From positions 1,416,001-1,480,000 of the forward strand of contig JAMKCF010000001.1 of assembly GCA_023634235.1 (NCBI GenBank): a stretch of 64,000 nucleotides of DNA. Direction: 5' to 3'. The position numbers and the translations under genes were made by a program. The notes beneath the pieces are model-generated. The model saw only the letters and a list, made by a program, of their open reading frames with translations, was not told where the DNA came from and did not search any database. Shown here piece after piece: positions 36,335 to 48,446 of this stretch (its first letter is position 1; every line of letters begins with the position of its first letter). Origin of the DNA: Pisaster brevispinus (lineage: Eukaryota > Echinodermata > Asteroidea > Forcipulatida > Asteriidae).

Positions 36335-39230
36335 CCACCAACACACATTAGTTGCTTGTGACGCTAATTGACGTCGTTTCATGTGAAACCTTGAGGAAAT
36401 TACTAACTGGTTACTTGGATAATGTAGGAATCTAATAAGCAAAATGGCTGCTGAATAAAACACCAGTAACTGAACAGTGTAAGCAGTTGTACAGTGTTCT
36501 GTTTCATTTCAAAGGGGGTGATACTTTTGTAGTCACCCTGATTTATTTATATTTGATAAATTTCCATCCGAAAGCCTCCTTGCTAAAGATGTTCACGGTA
36601 GTAAAAATTTGCAAAACTATTCCCACTAAAATGTCTCCGTTGATTAGAAATCAGTAAAAACATTTGCATCTGAGAAACAATTAAAGCAATAATCGATTCT
36701 CAGCTGTGGCCACAGATGCGATTGGTGCCCGTTATCACCTTGCTAAACGGTAATGTAATCTACGTTCTTGTGAAAATACCGTGATTTTATTTATTTTAAT
36801 TTATTTATTTGCCATTTCAGCAAAAATTCCTGCTTTAAATAACACCAATTATTGTACGGTGTAAGTCGTTGCATAGCACTAAAACTTTAAATTAGAGCAC
36901 AGTGGTTATAATTACGATGTTCCAGTTTTACTCATTAAGTAATATTTTTATTCACCAAGGTTAGTGAAGCTTGAAATAGTTATCTTTTAAACCAAGTAAT
37001 AACTATATTTACAGTTTCGTGACTTCACGAAAGCCCGAGTGTCGAGTTAATGCTTTGTGAAGTCGACTTTTAATTTTTCATGATTCAAGATTGATCATTC
37101 AAGATTCAAAACTTTCAACCCACAATCGATAGTTGTTGTCACCAGCTGCCACATTTACTAATGATGACGTCATCAATCAAAGATTCAAAGACCTTTACGA
37201 AGGCGCATGAATACTAAAAAAATAAGTTTTGCTTGAGTATTTTGATTTAAAGTTTATGATATTATCTTTGAGCAGCTACTGTCACCAGAGGGCGGCGTGT
37301 AATTAGTTGCCATATTTTTGTTGCTACAACAGGCTGAGAATGTCAATTGTCATTTCCAATAGAGGAATAATGTATTTCCTTTCATTGTGGCTGCATATCT
37401 GAAAACATAGCTTGGCTTTTTTTTTTCTTTTTTTTTTCACTTGAACTTCCCTTTTGGACTGGAAGACAAGTCAAATTTGGGCAATGTTTGGAAAAACTAT
37501 CTTTGATAGTCCAGACATTTAGAAGTCGTATGAATTCCGGATATCAGTAGTGATTTATTTGAGGATTTATTTTTGTTCATTTGTATTTGATGTCTAGTTA
37601 TTAAATTTTTAAGCCATTTAAAAAATTGTAGTAAGTTAAAAGCTAGTTGTATGTACGCGAAAAAAAGAAGACATTATAGATTGTTTAACACAGCTATAGT
37701 TTGTGTTATAGTTCTTGTTATAGTTCTTGTGATAGTTCTTGTTATAGCTCGTAATATGGTTCTTGTTATAGCTCTTGTTACGGTTCTTGTTAACATTATT
37801 GTAATAGTTCTTTTTATAGTTCTTGTTATAACTATTTGAGGTTCAGAATAGAGAGACCCGTTTCCCAAGCTTGATAAACCAAAATCCTGTTCTGCTAATG
37901 AACCTCGTACTGCTGTCGATCCATGTCAACTATGCTTTGCAGTATAAGTGGCATTAACTAAAAAAGAGGGGTGCAACAATTTCAAAACATTTAACAATAA
38001 TTATCTATCTCATTTTTATTCACATTACTCAATACGGTTTACATAATGATGCGGACAAAAACTACAGTGTTAATAAAGATCTTGTCTATCTTCAATTCAA
38101 TAACAAAACAAAATGTAGACCTATTGCTAATAGTTTGTATCGTTTTACAAGCATTTACACATATTTCGGCAGATTTACTAAGTGTGTATTGTATTTCGCC
38201 CGAAGGTTGTATTTCAACAATGATTTGCTATTTTCTTCATTAAATCAAAAACACAAGTCGAGCTAAAGTACATCAAATATGTAATATCAATTATACATCC
38301 AAGCCTAATACGGTATTGTTACTAATTTGAATAATAAGGCGAACAACACTTAAGAGTATAGTTTTAAATGCGTAATAAAGACCAAACTGTGTTTAGATAA
38401 ATTGAATAGCTTTTTTTAATTCCTACTTCATTACTGCAAGGCCTAAAACTATTTTGAACACCTGACTTTTTTTACCATTCACTTCTTTTAAATGATGTGC
38501 CTTCCAGCGTAGGCCTACATGTACACGTCAACCATGATACAACTTAGGCCAATCTTAGACCGAAATTGGTACAACTTACGCCGAAATTTCTTCCAAAGTT
38601 ACAATGAACTCATTGGCGAAAGGGTCAGGTTACACCGGGTATCGTCCCCTCGAAATAAAAATGTTGTTCTCTTGAAACACTTCGTTTCCTTGTTATATTA
38701 CTTCGTTCCCACGAAATATTACTTTGTAATCGTTTTGATCCCACAAAATTATATATTCTGAACACGCATTTGGATGTTTTTTGGTTGGTGGTCAACTCTT
38801 TTAAAATTGTTACCAAAGATTAAAAAGGTTTTATCACTGACTTTTAAAATTGTCTCTTTTCACGCGGTGTTTATAGTGTGTTTTCGATGTGGTCATAGCA
38901 TATTACACCAAGGACACACTGCAGTGACAGAGGGAAATATCCCGAGGTTTCAAAATTCTGACTATTAAAAATTATTGTAGAGACTTGATAATTGAATTAG
39001 ACGCATCAAGTCACTAATTCCGAAACAGTTGCACTCCCCCCTCCCGAAAACCTCAAGGTGTATTTCATCAATCTATTGTTGGATAAATTACTAGAACACA
39101 TTTTTTAAATAAACAATTTAAACACCAATTAAGCTACAAGTGCAAATTACAGCTATTTTAGTTTAACAGAATTAAAAGCAACTAACAAACTTTTGTGAGC
39201 AGTGAAGTATAAGCATAGCTTAAAATGTTC
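36335..39230. repeat. 2.9-kb duplicated spacer (partner 19040-21790)
   Basis: Same order as its partner, but with about 60 extra bp at 37143-37193 and a longer GTTATAGTTCTT tract (37690-37835). No coding exon. Confidence 0.8.
37690..37835. repeat. GTTATAGTTCTT-type simple repeat
   Basis: About twelve degenerate 12-bp units. It generates the artificial I-V-L-V-I-V-L-V ORF on the plus strand. Confidence 0.8.
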
Positions 39231-39255
39231 TTCTTGTGAATTCCCGACTAAGGTT

Positions 39256-41298
39256 TGTCTAACTAGAGGTTTGCCATTACTCTTAGATTGTAAGCTCGCC
39301 TAACTAAAGGGCTGTCACTATTCTTCCGGTGTATGCTCGCCTAACTAAAGGGCTGTCATTATTCTTCCGGTGTATGCTCGCCTAACTAAAGGGCTGCCAC
39401 TATTCTTCTGGTGTATGCTCGCCTTACTAAAGGGGCTGTCACTATTCTTCTAGTGTATATTCGCCCAACTAAAGGGCTCCCACTATTCTTCCGGTGTATG
39501 CTCGCCTAACTAAAGGGCTGCCACTATTCTTCCAGTCTATGCTCGCCTAACAAAGGGCTGCCACTATTCTGCTGGTGTATGCTCGCCTAACTAAAGGGCT
39601 GCCACTATTCTTCGGGTGTATACTCGCCTAACTAAAGGGCTCCCACTATTCTTCTGGTGTATGCTCGCCTAACTAAAGGGCTGCTGCTATTCTTCTGGTG
39701 TATGCTCGTCTAACTAAAGGGCTGCCACTATTCTTCTGGTGTATGCCCGCCTAACTAAAGGGCTGTCACTATTCTTCGTGTGTATGCTCGCCTAACTAAA
39801 GGGCTGCCACAATTCTTCTGGTGTATGCTCGCCTAACTAAAGGGCTGCCACTATTCTTCCGGTGTATACTCCCCTAACTAAATGGCTGCCACTATTCTTC
39901 TGGTGTATGCTCGCCTAACTAAAGGGCTGCCACTATTCTTCCGGTGTATACTCCCCTAACTAAATGGCTGCCACTATTCTTCTGGTGTATGCTCGCCTAA
40001 CTAAATGGTTGCCACTATTCTTCGGGTGTATGCTCGCCTAACTAAAGGGCTGCCACTATTCTTCTGGTGTATGCTCGCCTAACTAAAGGGCTGCCATTGT
40101 TCTTCCGGTGTAAGCTCGCCTAACTAAAGGGCTGCCACTATTCTTCGGGTGTATGCTCGCCTAACTAAAGGGCTGCCACTATTCTTCCGGTGTAAACTCC
40201 CCTAACTAAATGGCTGCCACTATTCTTCTGGTGTATGCTCGCCTAACTAAATGGCTGCCACTATTCTTCGGGTGTATGCTCGCCTAACTAAAGGGCTGCC
40301 ACTATTCTTCTGGTGTATGCTCGCCTAACTAAAGGGCTGCCATTGTTCTTCCGGTGTAAGCTCGCCTAACTAAAGGGCTGCCACTATTATTCGGGTGTAT
40401 GCTCGCCTAACTAAAGGGCTGTCACTATTCTTCCGGTGTATACTCGCCTAACTAAAGGGCTGCCACTATTTTTCGGGAGTGTGCTCGCCTAACTAAAGGG
40501 CTGCCACTATTCTTCTGGCGTATGCTTGCCTAACTAAAAGGCTGCCACTATTTTTCGGGAGTATGCTCGCCTAACTAAAGGGCTGCCACTATTCTTCCGG
40601 TGTATGCTCGCCTAACTAGATGGCTGCCACTGTTCTTCGGGTGTATGCTCGCCTAACGAAAGGACTGTCACTATTTTTCTGGCGTATGCTCGCCTAACTA
40701 GATGGCTGCCACTATTCTTCTGGTGTATGCTCGCCTAACTAAAGGGCTGCCACAATTTTCGGGAGTATGCTCGCCTACCTAAAGGGCTGCCACTATTCTT
40801 CGGGTGTATGCTCGCCTAACTAAATGGCTGTCACTATTCTTCTCGTGTATGCTCGCCTAACTAAAGGGCTGCCACTATTCTTCTCGTGTATGCTCGCCTC
40901 ACTAAAGATCTGCCACTATTCTTCTGGTGTATGCTCGCCTAACTAAAGGGCTCTCACTATTCTTCGGGTGTATGCTCGCCTAACTAGATGGCTGCCACTA
41001 TTCTTCGGGTGTATGCTCGCCTAACTAAAGGGCTGTCACTATTCTTCTGGCGTATGCTCGCCTAACTAGATGGCTGTCACTATTCTTCTAGTGTATGCTC
41101 GCCTAACTAAAGGGCTGCCACTATTTTCGGGAGTATGCTCGCCTAACTAAAGGGCTGCCACTATTTTCGGGAGTATGCTCGCCTAACTAAATGGCTGTCA
41201 CTATTCTTCTAGTGTATGCTCGCCTAACTAAAGGGCTGCCACTATTCTCGTGTATGCTCGCCTAACTAAAGGGCTGCCGCTATTTTTCCGGTGTATTC
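39256..41298. repeat. 41-bp minisatellite, about 50 copies
   Basis: The unit contains 'CGCCTAACTAAAGGGCTG' followed by a 'CCACTATTCTTC' segment and a variable 'TGGTGTATGCT' part. Variants ('CTCCCCTAACTAAATGG', 'CCATTGTTCTTCCGGTG') recur in blocks, for example about 247 bp apart near 40091 and 40338, showing higher-order structure. It is not coding: 41 is not a multiple of three and no frame stays open. Confidence 0.95.
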
Positions 41299-41475
41299 GC
41301 AACTTTTTTTCTCAGTGGGAATGATTCAGAATTGTTCAGTGTTAAAATACAATCGTAACTATATATAAATATCACGACTTTTGACATGCCTGTTCCTTCG
41401 TGAAAACATCAACGATTTGATAGTCTTGAAACTGTTCAAATTACTTTTGTTTCTTTTTTTTCTTTTTTCTTTACA

Positions 41476-41481
41476 TTTAAT
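41476..41481 (-). terminator. Candidate polyadenylation signal ATTAAA of G6
   Basis: ATTAAA on the minus strand, 16 nt after the G6 stop. No AATAAA is closer. Confidence 0.35.
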
Positions 41482-41496
41482 TACCCCAAGGATTGT

Positions 41497-44400
41497 CTAG
41501 TTTGGCATTTTCTTCAGATTGTTGATCTCTTCCTGGTTGAGGAGACGATCAAAAACAAAGAGATTGCTGTATGCGGCAGAACCACTGTATGTATCAGGTA
41601 AATATGCCGCATGACATGAGTTTCCCATGCCTAGATACAGCTTAGTACAGCCATCCAAAAACATACCACCGTACTGAACTTCTGCTTCATTATTCTCAAG
41701 CTTAAATTCTCCGTCAATGTAAAGCTTCAAAACCTTCACTTTTTTCTGATTCATTTCAATCGTTACAACCAAGTGAAACCACCTATCTAAAGGGATTTCT
41801 GTTTTGTCATATTTGTTAAAAATTGAAGAACTTACTGTACGGACATAAAAGTAAAATAATTTGTCGTTGCTTTTGTACAACAGAGCAATACCCCTGGCCT
41901 TTTTCGTTTGTCCTCCAGAGCTGATGTAGTATCTATTTCCAGTGAAGCCTGATGACGTATCTATCTTGAGCCATAAAGACCACGTCATGGACTTACAGAG
42001 ACCCGGGTCAGAGATACAGGTGTCTTTGAAGTCACCGAGATCCAGGTAGGAACCAGTTTGGGTGTACACGGCGCATGCGTGATCAGCTACGTCAGGACCA
42101 GGCACCATCTTCACAAGGGTTGCGTTTCCTCTTATATCATACTCGTCGCTGCTGACCGTAGCAGCGTCGCATTGTCCAGGGTTGCCGTCTCGGCGAAGCG
42201 ATCGGTTGAGAATTAAGTGCTCTCGAAGAAGATCTGTGGGTTGGTTACAATGGGAGAAATCAACAATCATTTCAAAATCATTGCCATTAATTAAAAAATT
42301 ATGTCCTTATACTCGGGTAATGAATGATGTAGGCTATATATTTTTACAGCAGGATTTGGTTTTTCAAATTAACCCTGTTTGAAAACAGATAATTTCAACT
42401 CATTTACAAAATCCAGTTCTGACCGCGAGTAGCTCGTACTCTCTTTACAAACAAATTAGAAACATTTAAGAAGATAATAAGTTGTGAAAATAGAAATAGC
42501 TGCTGCAAACTGGTTACTAACCAAAGGAGCATATAATTGCAAACAAATGTTATTGGCCTGACGTTTCGACCCTAGAAGAGTCTTTTTCAAAAACCTTTCT
42601 TGAAAGACTATTTGGGTCAAAACGTCAGGCCATTAACTTTGTGTACGCAGGATCTTTAGCTGTGATCTTACCTGTACAGTTGAGCCATGTTCGAATCTCC
42701 TCTTGGACATCACTGTAGATGAATGTATCCATGTATGTAACCACGAAGGGTCTGTAAGGTGTACGGGTATTCAGACCACCAACACGTAGCGTAGTGCATT
42801 GGCATGGATCAGGTACAGGAATTACCCAACGGTACCGGAAACCAGACTCAGGATCCCGTTCTTGTTCGGTGCTACAAATTAGCGCTTCATGAAAAAAAAT
42901 AACAATAAAGCAATCAATTTGTTCAAGGCTGTAGAAAACTCGTTTTTGTTTTATTTTAAAACCAAAATAGGAAAGAGAAAATCACTTCTAAAACCCCTCC
43001 AAAAAGACGCACAATGTTCGTTATAATAAATTATCTTCCAGTACGCGCTAATCCTCCAATCAGATGCTCGAACCGGAGTGTGATATTATACAAATAAAGA
43101 ATGTTTATGAGTGCAATGGTGCGAAAATTTTCATGAGTTGAAAGATGGAATGTTCTTTTCAACGAGGCGGAGCCGAGTTGAATGGAACATTCCATCTTTC
43201 AACGAATGGAAATATTCTCACTATTGCACCAATGAAAAACATTCATTATTTGTTTTATATAACATCCAAGTAGATTTTTGTCATTTTGATTGGAGGATAC
43301 AATCTTCAAAACAAACAAAGTGTACAATATTTAATTGTGACATTACACGCTTTTTTTTGGTTTGGCTTGTTTGGATTCAATAGTGATTATAACACCTCTT
43401 CTTTTGATTCTATCTGTTGATTGGCCGAGAGCGTGTCACATGGTGTTGTGTATTTTTACTCTTGTACATGTTCACCGACCAAACGAACTATTCAACGAAC
43501 TATTCAACGATAGCCTAGCGACCGATGTACTAGTGAATGGATACCCTGGTACCCCGACTACATTGACTTCAAACATTGATTTAAACGAGCTGCTTGACAA
43601 CCTCGAACCCGGTGTAATGAACATAATGTTTGCATTTGAAATACTGTTTAGAGAACGAACGTAATAGCAGTACTCTGGTGCCCTCTTATTTTGTCAAAAC
43701 ACGATATTTCAACGTAAAATTTTACAGTTCTTGTTTGACGATTGATTGCCACGTACGTAAAGTTGTTTGACAATTGATTCTACCAGAAAAACGGAAGAGG
43801 TGTTATAAAACAAATATTGACTGCTTTGTCTCGTGGCGTAGTAAAACTAGTCACTCGAGGTGATCTCCGGAGCAGCGTATCTTCCCGAGGCGAAGCCGAG
43901 GGAAGATAGGCGGCTCCGGGGATCACTGAGAGTGACTAGTTTTACTAAGCAGTCAATATTTGTATACTAGTGCGTTCTGTACTGCTATTTTGAGACACGC
44001 GGGCGCCGTAATTTAGTATGTGCCTTGCAGTAGCTGTACTGCTGCATTATCAAAGACACGCGCACGCAATGATGTGAACAAATCGGATGGGACGAAAAAT
44101 GCACGGTGAATGGAACGAAAAATGCACGGTGAATGACGTAGCGTGCAATGGTACGTTTATTTGCTATCACGTGACGGACAATCCTCCAATCAAATGGCAA
44201 GGATCTGCCTGGGTGTTATATAACTTATAATAACTAACTAAAATATCTAACTGATAGACTTCTTCACAGTTTGATTTCCCAACCTGCAAGATATCCCCAA
44301 CCAGTCGAGTTAATATTGTGGATAAGTTTCAGGATGCAGTGTTGCATTAAAACCAGGCAGTTTGAAGGACGACCAAACTACAGACCTTTAGATTTTTTAT

Positions 44401-45306
44401 CTGCTGGAAGCCAACAGCATTCTAAGACCCCGTTTACCCCGGATCTGATCTGCAATGTGGATTAACATTTATATGTGTAAACGCAAAAAAGCAGGATCAA
44501 ACCGTAATCAAGATCCTGAAATTTTATTCACCTTTTGAGGAGGGTTTAATCCTCCAATTGGTGGATCAGATCCGGCAAAAGTGGATTCCAGAAACAAGTG
44601 CATATGCAAAGGTGGATCAGACATACAATTCAATATGGTCATTTCAGATTTTGATAGGAATGATGGGCTTTTTGCTTGTGTTTCTGTGTGACAGCTGTGA
44701 TCAAAAGTTGGATAAGAGCTGAACCAGGCACTGGTGTAAACGCGACACAAGATCTTGATTTGTGGTTGTGATAACGATGCTGGATCTCAATCCATGTTAC
44801 TGGATTGAGTCTAAACGTGGTCTAGGCAAGAGTAATACGGCTCAAGGGTGTCAATGAGCACCAAACAAGGCATGCCACAAGAGTCGTGAGATCTGTCAAC
44901 ATACTTGCAGATAAAAATGATTTAACCCTATGCATAAACTTTTCCGCAACGTATCCTGAAATAGTTTTGAGAAGGTGCCTTAATCCTGCATGGAAGCAGC
45001 GCTAATTCTAAAAGATTTTAAAAATGAAATACATATTGTCAGAAGAAGAAAAAAATTAAGTGACACTAAACAAGTTTGCAAAATTTACAAGTCGTTCTTC
45101 TTCTTTGTTCTTGCTATTTGGTGACAATGTCAAAAGCTGAAATATTCACAGTGTTTTGGCGTGTCTCCGTGTCACTTAAAGACTAAAAAAGTAATAAAAC
45201 AAATAATAAATGCATAATACATGTTTATACCTTCTGTACACCAAAGGCTTCCAACCACCAACAGCCAAATCTTGACCGCCGCCCAAAGCATCATCTTTGA
45301 CATCAT
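41497..45306 (-). CDS. G6: secreted LamG-like protein, type-B leader, intact
   Basis: Exons: leader B 45231-45306 (M-M-S-K-M-M-L-W-A-A-V-K-I-W-L-L-V-V-G), exon 2 42672-42884, exon 3 41497-42233; 341 residues. Exon 2 begins A-L-I-C-S-T-E-Q-E-R-D and carries one substitution in the otherwise fixed Y-S-D-D-Q-E-E (second Asp to Val). Exon 3 starts D-L-L-R-E-H-L-I-L-N-R-S and has the full jellyroll: S-M-T-W-S-L-W-L-K-I, Y-Y-I-S-S-G-G-Q-T, P-L-D-R-W-F-H-L-V-V-T, L-Y-I-D-G-E, S-N-L-F-V-F-D-R-L-L, ending K-K-M-P-N. The variable loop before C-T-K-L-Y-L-G-M is long. Intron 1 (2.3 kb) is loaded with mobile elements and an inverted segment; splice sites remain consensus-like. Confidence 0.8.
42530..42640. 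repeat. Imperfect inverted repeat in G6 intron 2
   Basis: 'ATTGGCCTGACGTTTCGACC' near 42551 faces 'GGGTCAAAACGTCAGGCCAT' near 42614, separated by an inverted AAAGACT/AGTCTTT core. A small foldback element or hairpin. Confidence 0.65.
43085..43250. repeat. Foldback inverted repeat in G6 intron 1
   Basis: Arms with 'GTTGAAAGATGGAATGTTC' and 'GAACATTCCATCTTTCAAC' surround the loop 'GAGGCGGAGCCGAG'. Same family as 3645-3812. Confidence 0.8.
43255..44224. mobile_element. 970-bp TIR element in G6 intron 1
   Basis: Ends are about 45-bp inverted repeats: left 'TTATATAACATCCAAG', right the reverse complement of 'TTATATAACACCCAGG', both continuing to 'TTTGATTGGAGGAT'. The interior holds a palindrome (43810-43972) and paired 'ATGCACGGTGAATG' repeats near the right end. 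An internal 100-codon ORF (43362-43664) has no transposase signature. Probably a non-autonomous DNA transposon. Confidence 0.7.
43810..43972. repeat. Palindrome inside the G6 TIR element
   Basis: 'AAATATTGACTGCTT...AAAACTAGTCACTC' is mirrored by 'GAGTGACTAGTTTT...AAGCAGTCAATATTT', with the loop 'GAGGCGAAGCCGAG'. Confidence 0.8.
44421..44825. mobile_element. MITE-like insertion in G6 intron 1
   Basis: It interrupts sequence continuous in G4 and G5 (near 34610). Ends are 'CTAAGACCCCGTTTAC' and the reverse complement of 'CTAGACCACGTTTAGAC'. The interior repeats 'GGATCAGATC' or near variants. No ORF; no target duplication is clear. Confidence 0.55.
44976..45175. other. 200-bp inverted segment of intron 1 in G6
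   Basis: 'TTAATCCTGCATGGAAGCAG...CGTGTCTCCGTGTCAC' is the reverse complement of the matching segment in G4 (31728-31920) and G5 (34728-34920). The sequence on both sides keeps the normal orientation. G6 carries the inverted state. Confidence 0.8.
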
Positions 45307-45351
45307 GTCTAAGTTTGTCTGGTGCATCGGGATGTCATTGCCTAACTGTGG

Positions 45352-45361
45352 TTTATAAAAA
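45352..45361 (-). promoter_or_regulatory. G6 TATA box
   Basis: Minus-strand 'TTTTTATAAACCACAG', about 46 nt 5' of the first ATG. The strongest TATA-like match among the type-B genes. Confidence 0.55.
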
Positions 45362-45659
45362 CCTGGGGCCTATTATAATAATGTTTTTTATTATTTTTAT
45401 TATAATGATTTACCTTTTTTTTTATTCCGGCTTGGTTCCTTTACGGGCAGTGCATGCGTTGTAAACAAGCGTAGGCTTACTTTAATTAATACCACGCAAG
45501 GTTCGTGAATTGCGGCACGTGACATTCGAAGCTAGAAACCCACCCAAAAATCTGGCATCAAAATAATCCCATTTTAATAAAATTTCAAACTATACTTTAC
45601 CTGTATTCATTGCTTGTATATGTCGTTAGAAAAATAACTGGACAGTTTTCAGTATACGA

Positions 45660-46740
45660 CCATTTTTGTCTAATAAATAGGTAAAACTTAAAATTACATC
45701 AGTGGTTTTTATTCTATTTTTTTTTCAATTTTGTTTTCCTTTACGATATTAATTGCACACCGTCCACCAATTGGTAGTACCAGGAGGGTGATAATCATAT
45801 TAAATATTAGTATAATAGATAACAAACAAAATATTGCATGATATCACGCATCAAGTTTGCATGTTTTTTTCATGCTTGAATAAAACATATGTAGTAATTG
45901 TGCCTCTTACTTTGAAGAAAATTTACCGTCTATCTGAGTTTGGTTTGTCCGAAGTTAATTTCAACTAGATAATTCATTCTAACTTAATTCAATGAAATTG
46001 TTTTCCAAATTAATTTGAAAGCACTGGTTATTTTTATCAGATTTAAAATATCATTGTTTAATTTAACATTCTATTTTCCAGCAATGCAGCTTTATGTTTT
46101 AATATTAATGCCTCCGTACTGCAGACGATGAGGCATTGAGATCGAGTTTGAATGACGAAACGAACTGCTCCTTTGTTACGTCAATTAGGGATTTCCCTTT
46201 CGTCGTGGATTAAACTGGTACAAGGCTATCTTGGGTTGACTTTGCTAAACCATTTTCAAAAAGGGGAAAATCAAGGCATGTTTTTAATCATCTTACGTAG
46301 AACCAGTGCCTTCCCCAGCCTGGACAGGGACTGTAGCCCCCCTCCATACTAACAATCTTCATCCTGCCCCATAAGATCTAAAACTCACGGATGGATGGTT
46401 TGGTACATCCAAAAGCCCCACCCCCGATTATTTACCACCACCCCCCCCCCCCCCGTCCTCAGCAACAAATGCAAATGTCTTCATATGCCACTGCTTAGAA
46501 TTGTATATTTTCAGGCAAAACAAAATTAACCAAGATGAAGTTGCTTTTGTTGGGTTTGATTGTGCCTGGTGGTTTTACCACATGCAATCTTTACCGCCAA
46601 CACACTATAGTCGCTTGTGACGCTAATTGACGTCGTTTGATTTGAAACCTTGAGGAAAACTAACTGGTAACTTGGAGAATGTAGGAATCTAATAAGCAAA
46701 ATGGCTGCTAAAGAAAACACAAGTTACTGAACAGCGAAAG
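45660..46740. repeat. Spacer 5' of G6
   Basis: Copy of 35403-36480. The last 150 bp also match the start of the 19040 repeat. Confidence 0.7.
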
Positions 46741-48296
46741 TATTGTGTTGTTCAACTGACCGAAAACAAGAGAGAAGCATACACATGGGAAACATTGGAC
46801 GAGATTAAATAAAATGGATTGAAAATACAGAGTTTTGATATAATTTTTTCCAGTCAGTTTCAGCACATAAACAAAATAAGATTACATTAAAAAATACATG
46901 TTTAATAACACGCATTCAAATTCACGCATGCTTCTCTAATTGGTTCAAACTGATATTTCTTTTAATCATTTTTTGCATTCAAGTTTATTTTTGTTGATAC
47001 ATGATTCTGTTCATCTTATTCAGAGTCGTTTTCTCATTCTATTTCATGGTTTATGTAAACACGTGAACGTTTTGTAGGATGTATAAATGTATACATTGTT
47101 TGTGAAGCGTCCATTCTAGGAGAAGCATTTACCGGCCACGAAAGGAGACAAATGAAATGCATCAACTCATCTACTGATGCTATTCTATTGTGGCGTTGAA
47201 GGGATATCGTACATCACACAAATTATTTCGAACATTGCCGATAATATTAATTGCGACATCGCAAATATTTTACAATGGTATCTGCTCTGTTGCAAATTTT
47301 ATTGCCAATTCCTTTGCAAAATTAATTGCAAAATCGCAAACATATGCAAGGAAATTTGCGATACAATTTGCGACATTGCAAAAAGATGCAAATATTTTTG
47401 CGATGTTTGATGTCCCGTCAGGAATACCATAGTTTTTTGTTTCTTGAGGATTCGCCCTGAGTATTGAAACGTAGGGCAATTGTCCGTGGTTTTTGTTCTT
47501 GTTTGTTGAAAACCAGGTCAATATTCAAATAAGTGATGCTTTTAAGATGCAATCACGACCAAAGAAGCCATTCATAACACAACCTTCAGTCCCGAGGTTG
47601 TAGTTGGTAAAACGTCGTCGACCAACAGCAGAAATATGTTTACACTTTTACAAAATAATCCCACAATCATAGATTATGTACAACCTCTGTTGTTTTCATC
47701 GCAAAATAGTTTCGACATTTTTACAAAACTTTTGATTACTTTTTTGCTTTAGTTTTTTGCTAAAAATCTTCGTGCCGCTGTACGCATATCGATTCTGCTG
47801 TATTTAAAACAAAAGTCAGTAACTCAAACAAATGCAACAAATTCAATTTAATTGTTTTATATTTTTCTTAACACATTCACATTTTTATGAGTTACAAATT
47901 ACAATGTATTATATACGTTTTAATTCTCATCAATAACAAAAAAGTAACCTTTAAACAAATTCTACAAAATTATGTGACAGGAAGCTTAAATACTTCCCTA
48001 CATGCGCTCTTAGAAGTTGGTAATGTTCAAAGCACAAAGTGTCATGGCCGAGTGGTCGCGTACAACGAACTCAATTTCAGATGTTATCATAGAGTGTAGC
48101 CATAACAACTGTTTTCTGGACAAGACAGGTGACCATAATTGCCATGTCTTTGGCATCAGACATGAGGCTCTAAGTCCCTTTTATCGACTAAGAACAGCGG
48201 TCAGCCACCAACCTGGTCATAACCACGCATTGAAGACATTGTTATTCCCTAATTTTTAATATGCCAACATTTCGTTACAAGTATCACTGCGATTTG
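46741..48296. other. Spacer between G6 and G7, first part
   Basis: No gene found. 47215-47410 is rich in TTGCAAA/TTGCGA motifs and gives short Cys- or Ile-rich ORFs in several frames. 48035-48070 resembles a SINE head ('GTGTCATGGCCGAGTGGTCG'). Confidence 0.45.
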
Positions 48297-48446
48297 AGAC
48301 GCTCGATGATGAGGGACTCTCTTTGGAATTGAACAGCCCAGCATTATTAAAACACACTTTGCCTTTTAGGATGGATTTTTCACTCAGTGGATTTCATTTG
48401 TTGCTATTTTAAACAAGCAACCAGTGCTCCAGACGAGAAAATACAT
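48297..48446. repeat. Dispersed element preceding the 23-bp array
   Basis: Matches 29015-29200 ('GAGACGCTCGATGATG'), where it likewise adjoins 23-bp repeats. Confidence 0.7.

Noticed and set aside
37651..37839. Hydrophobic I-V-L-V repeat ORF
   Set aside because: It is the translation of a 12-bp simple repeat and is not preserved in the duplicate at 20345.
39256..41298. Possible CRISPR-like array
   Set aside because: Units are contiguous 41-mers without unique spacers and no cas genes are present; this is a eukaryotic minisatellite.
43362..43664. 100-codon ORF in the G6 TIR element
   Set aside because: No transposase or other family motif, and the related short element lacks it; kept only as a remark on the element.
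46152..46352. Plus-strand ORF in the G6 5' flank
   Set aside because: The collinear copy at 35905-36100 does not keep the frame.
47177..47432. Overlapping ORFs in three frames
   Set aside because: All derive from TTGCAAA/TTGCGA-rich sequence; no frame is favoured.
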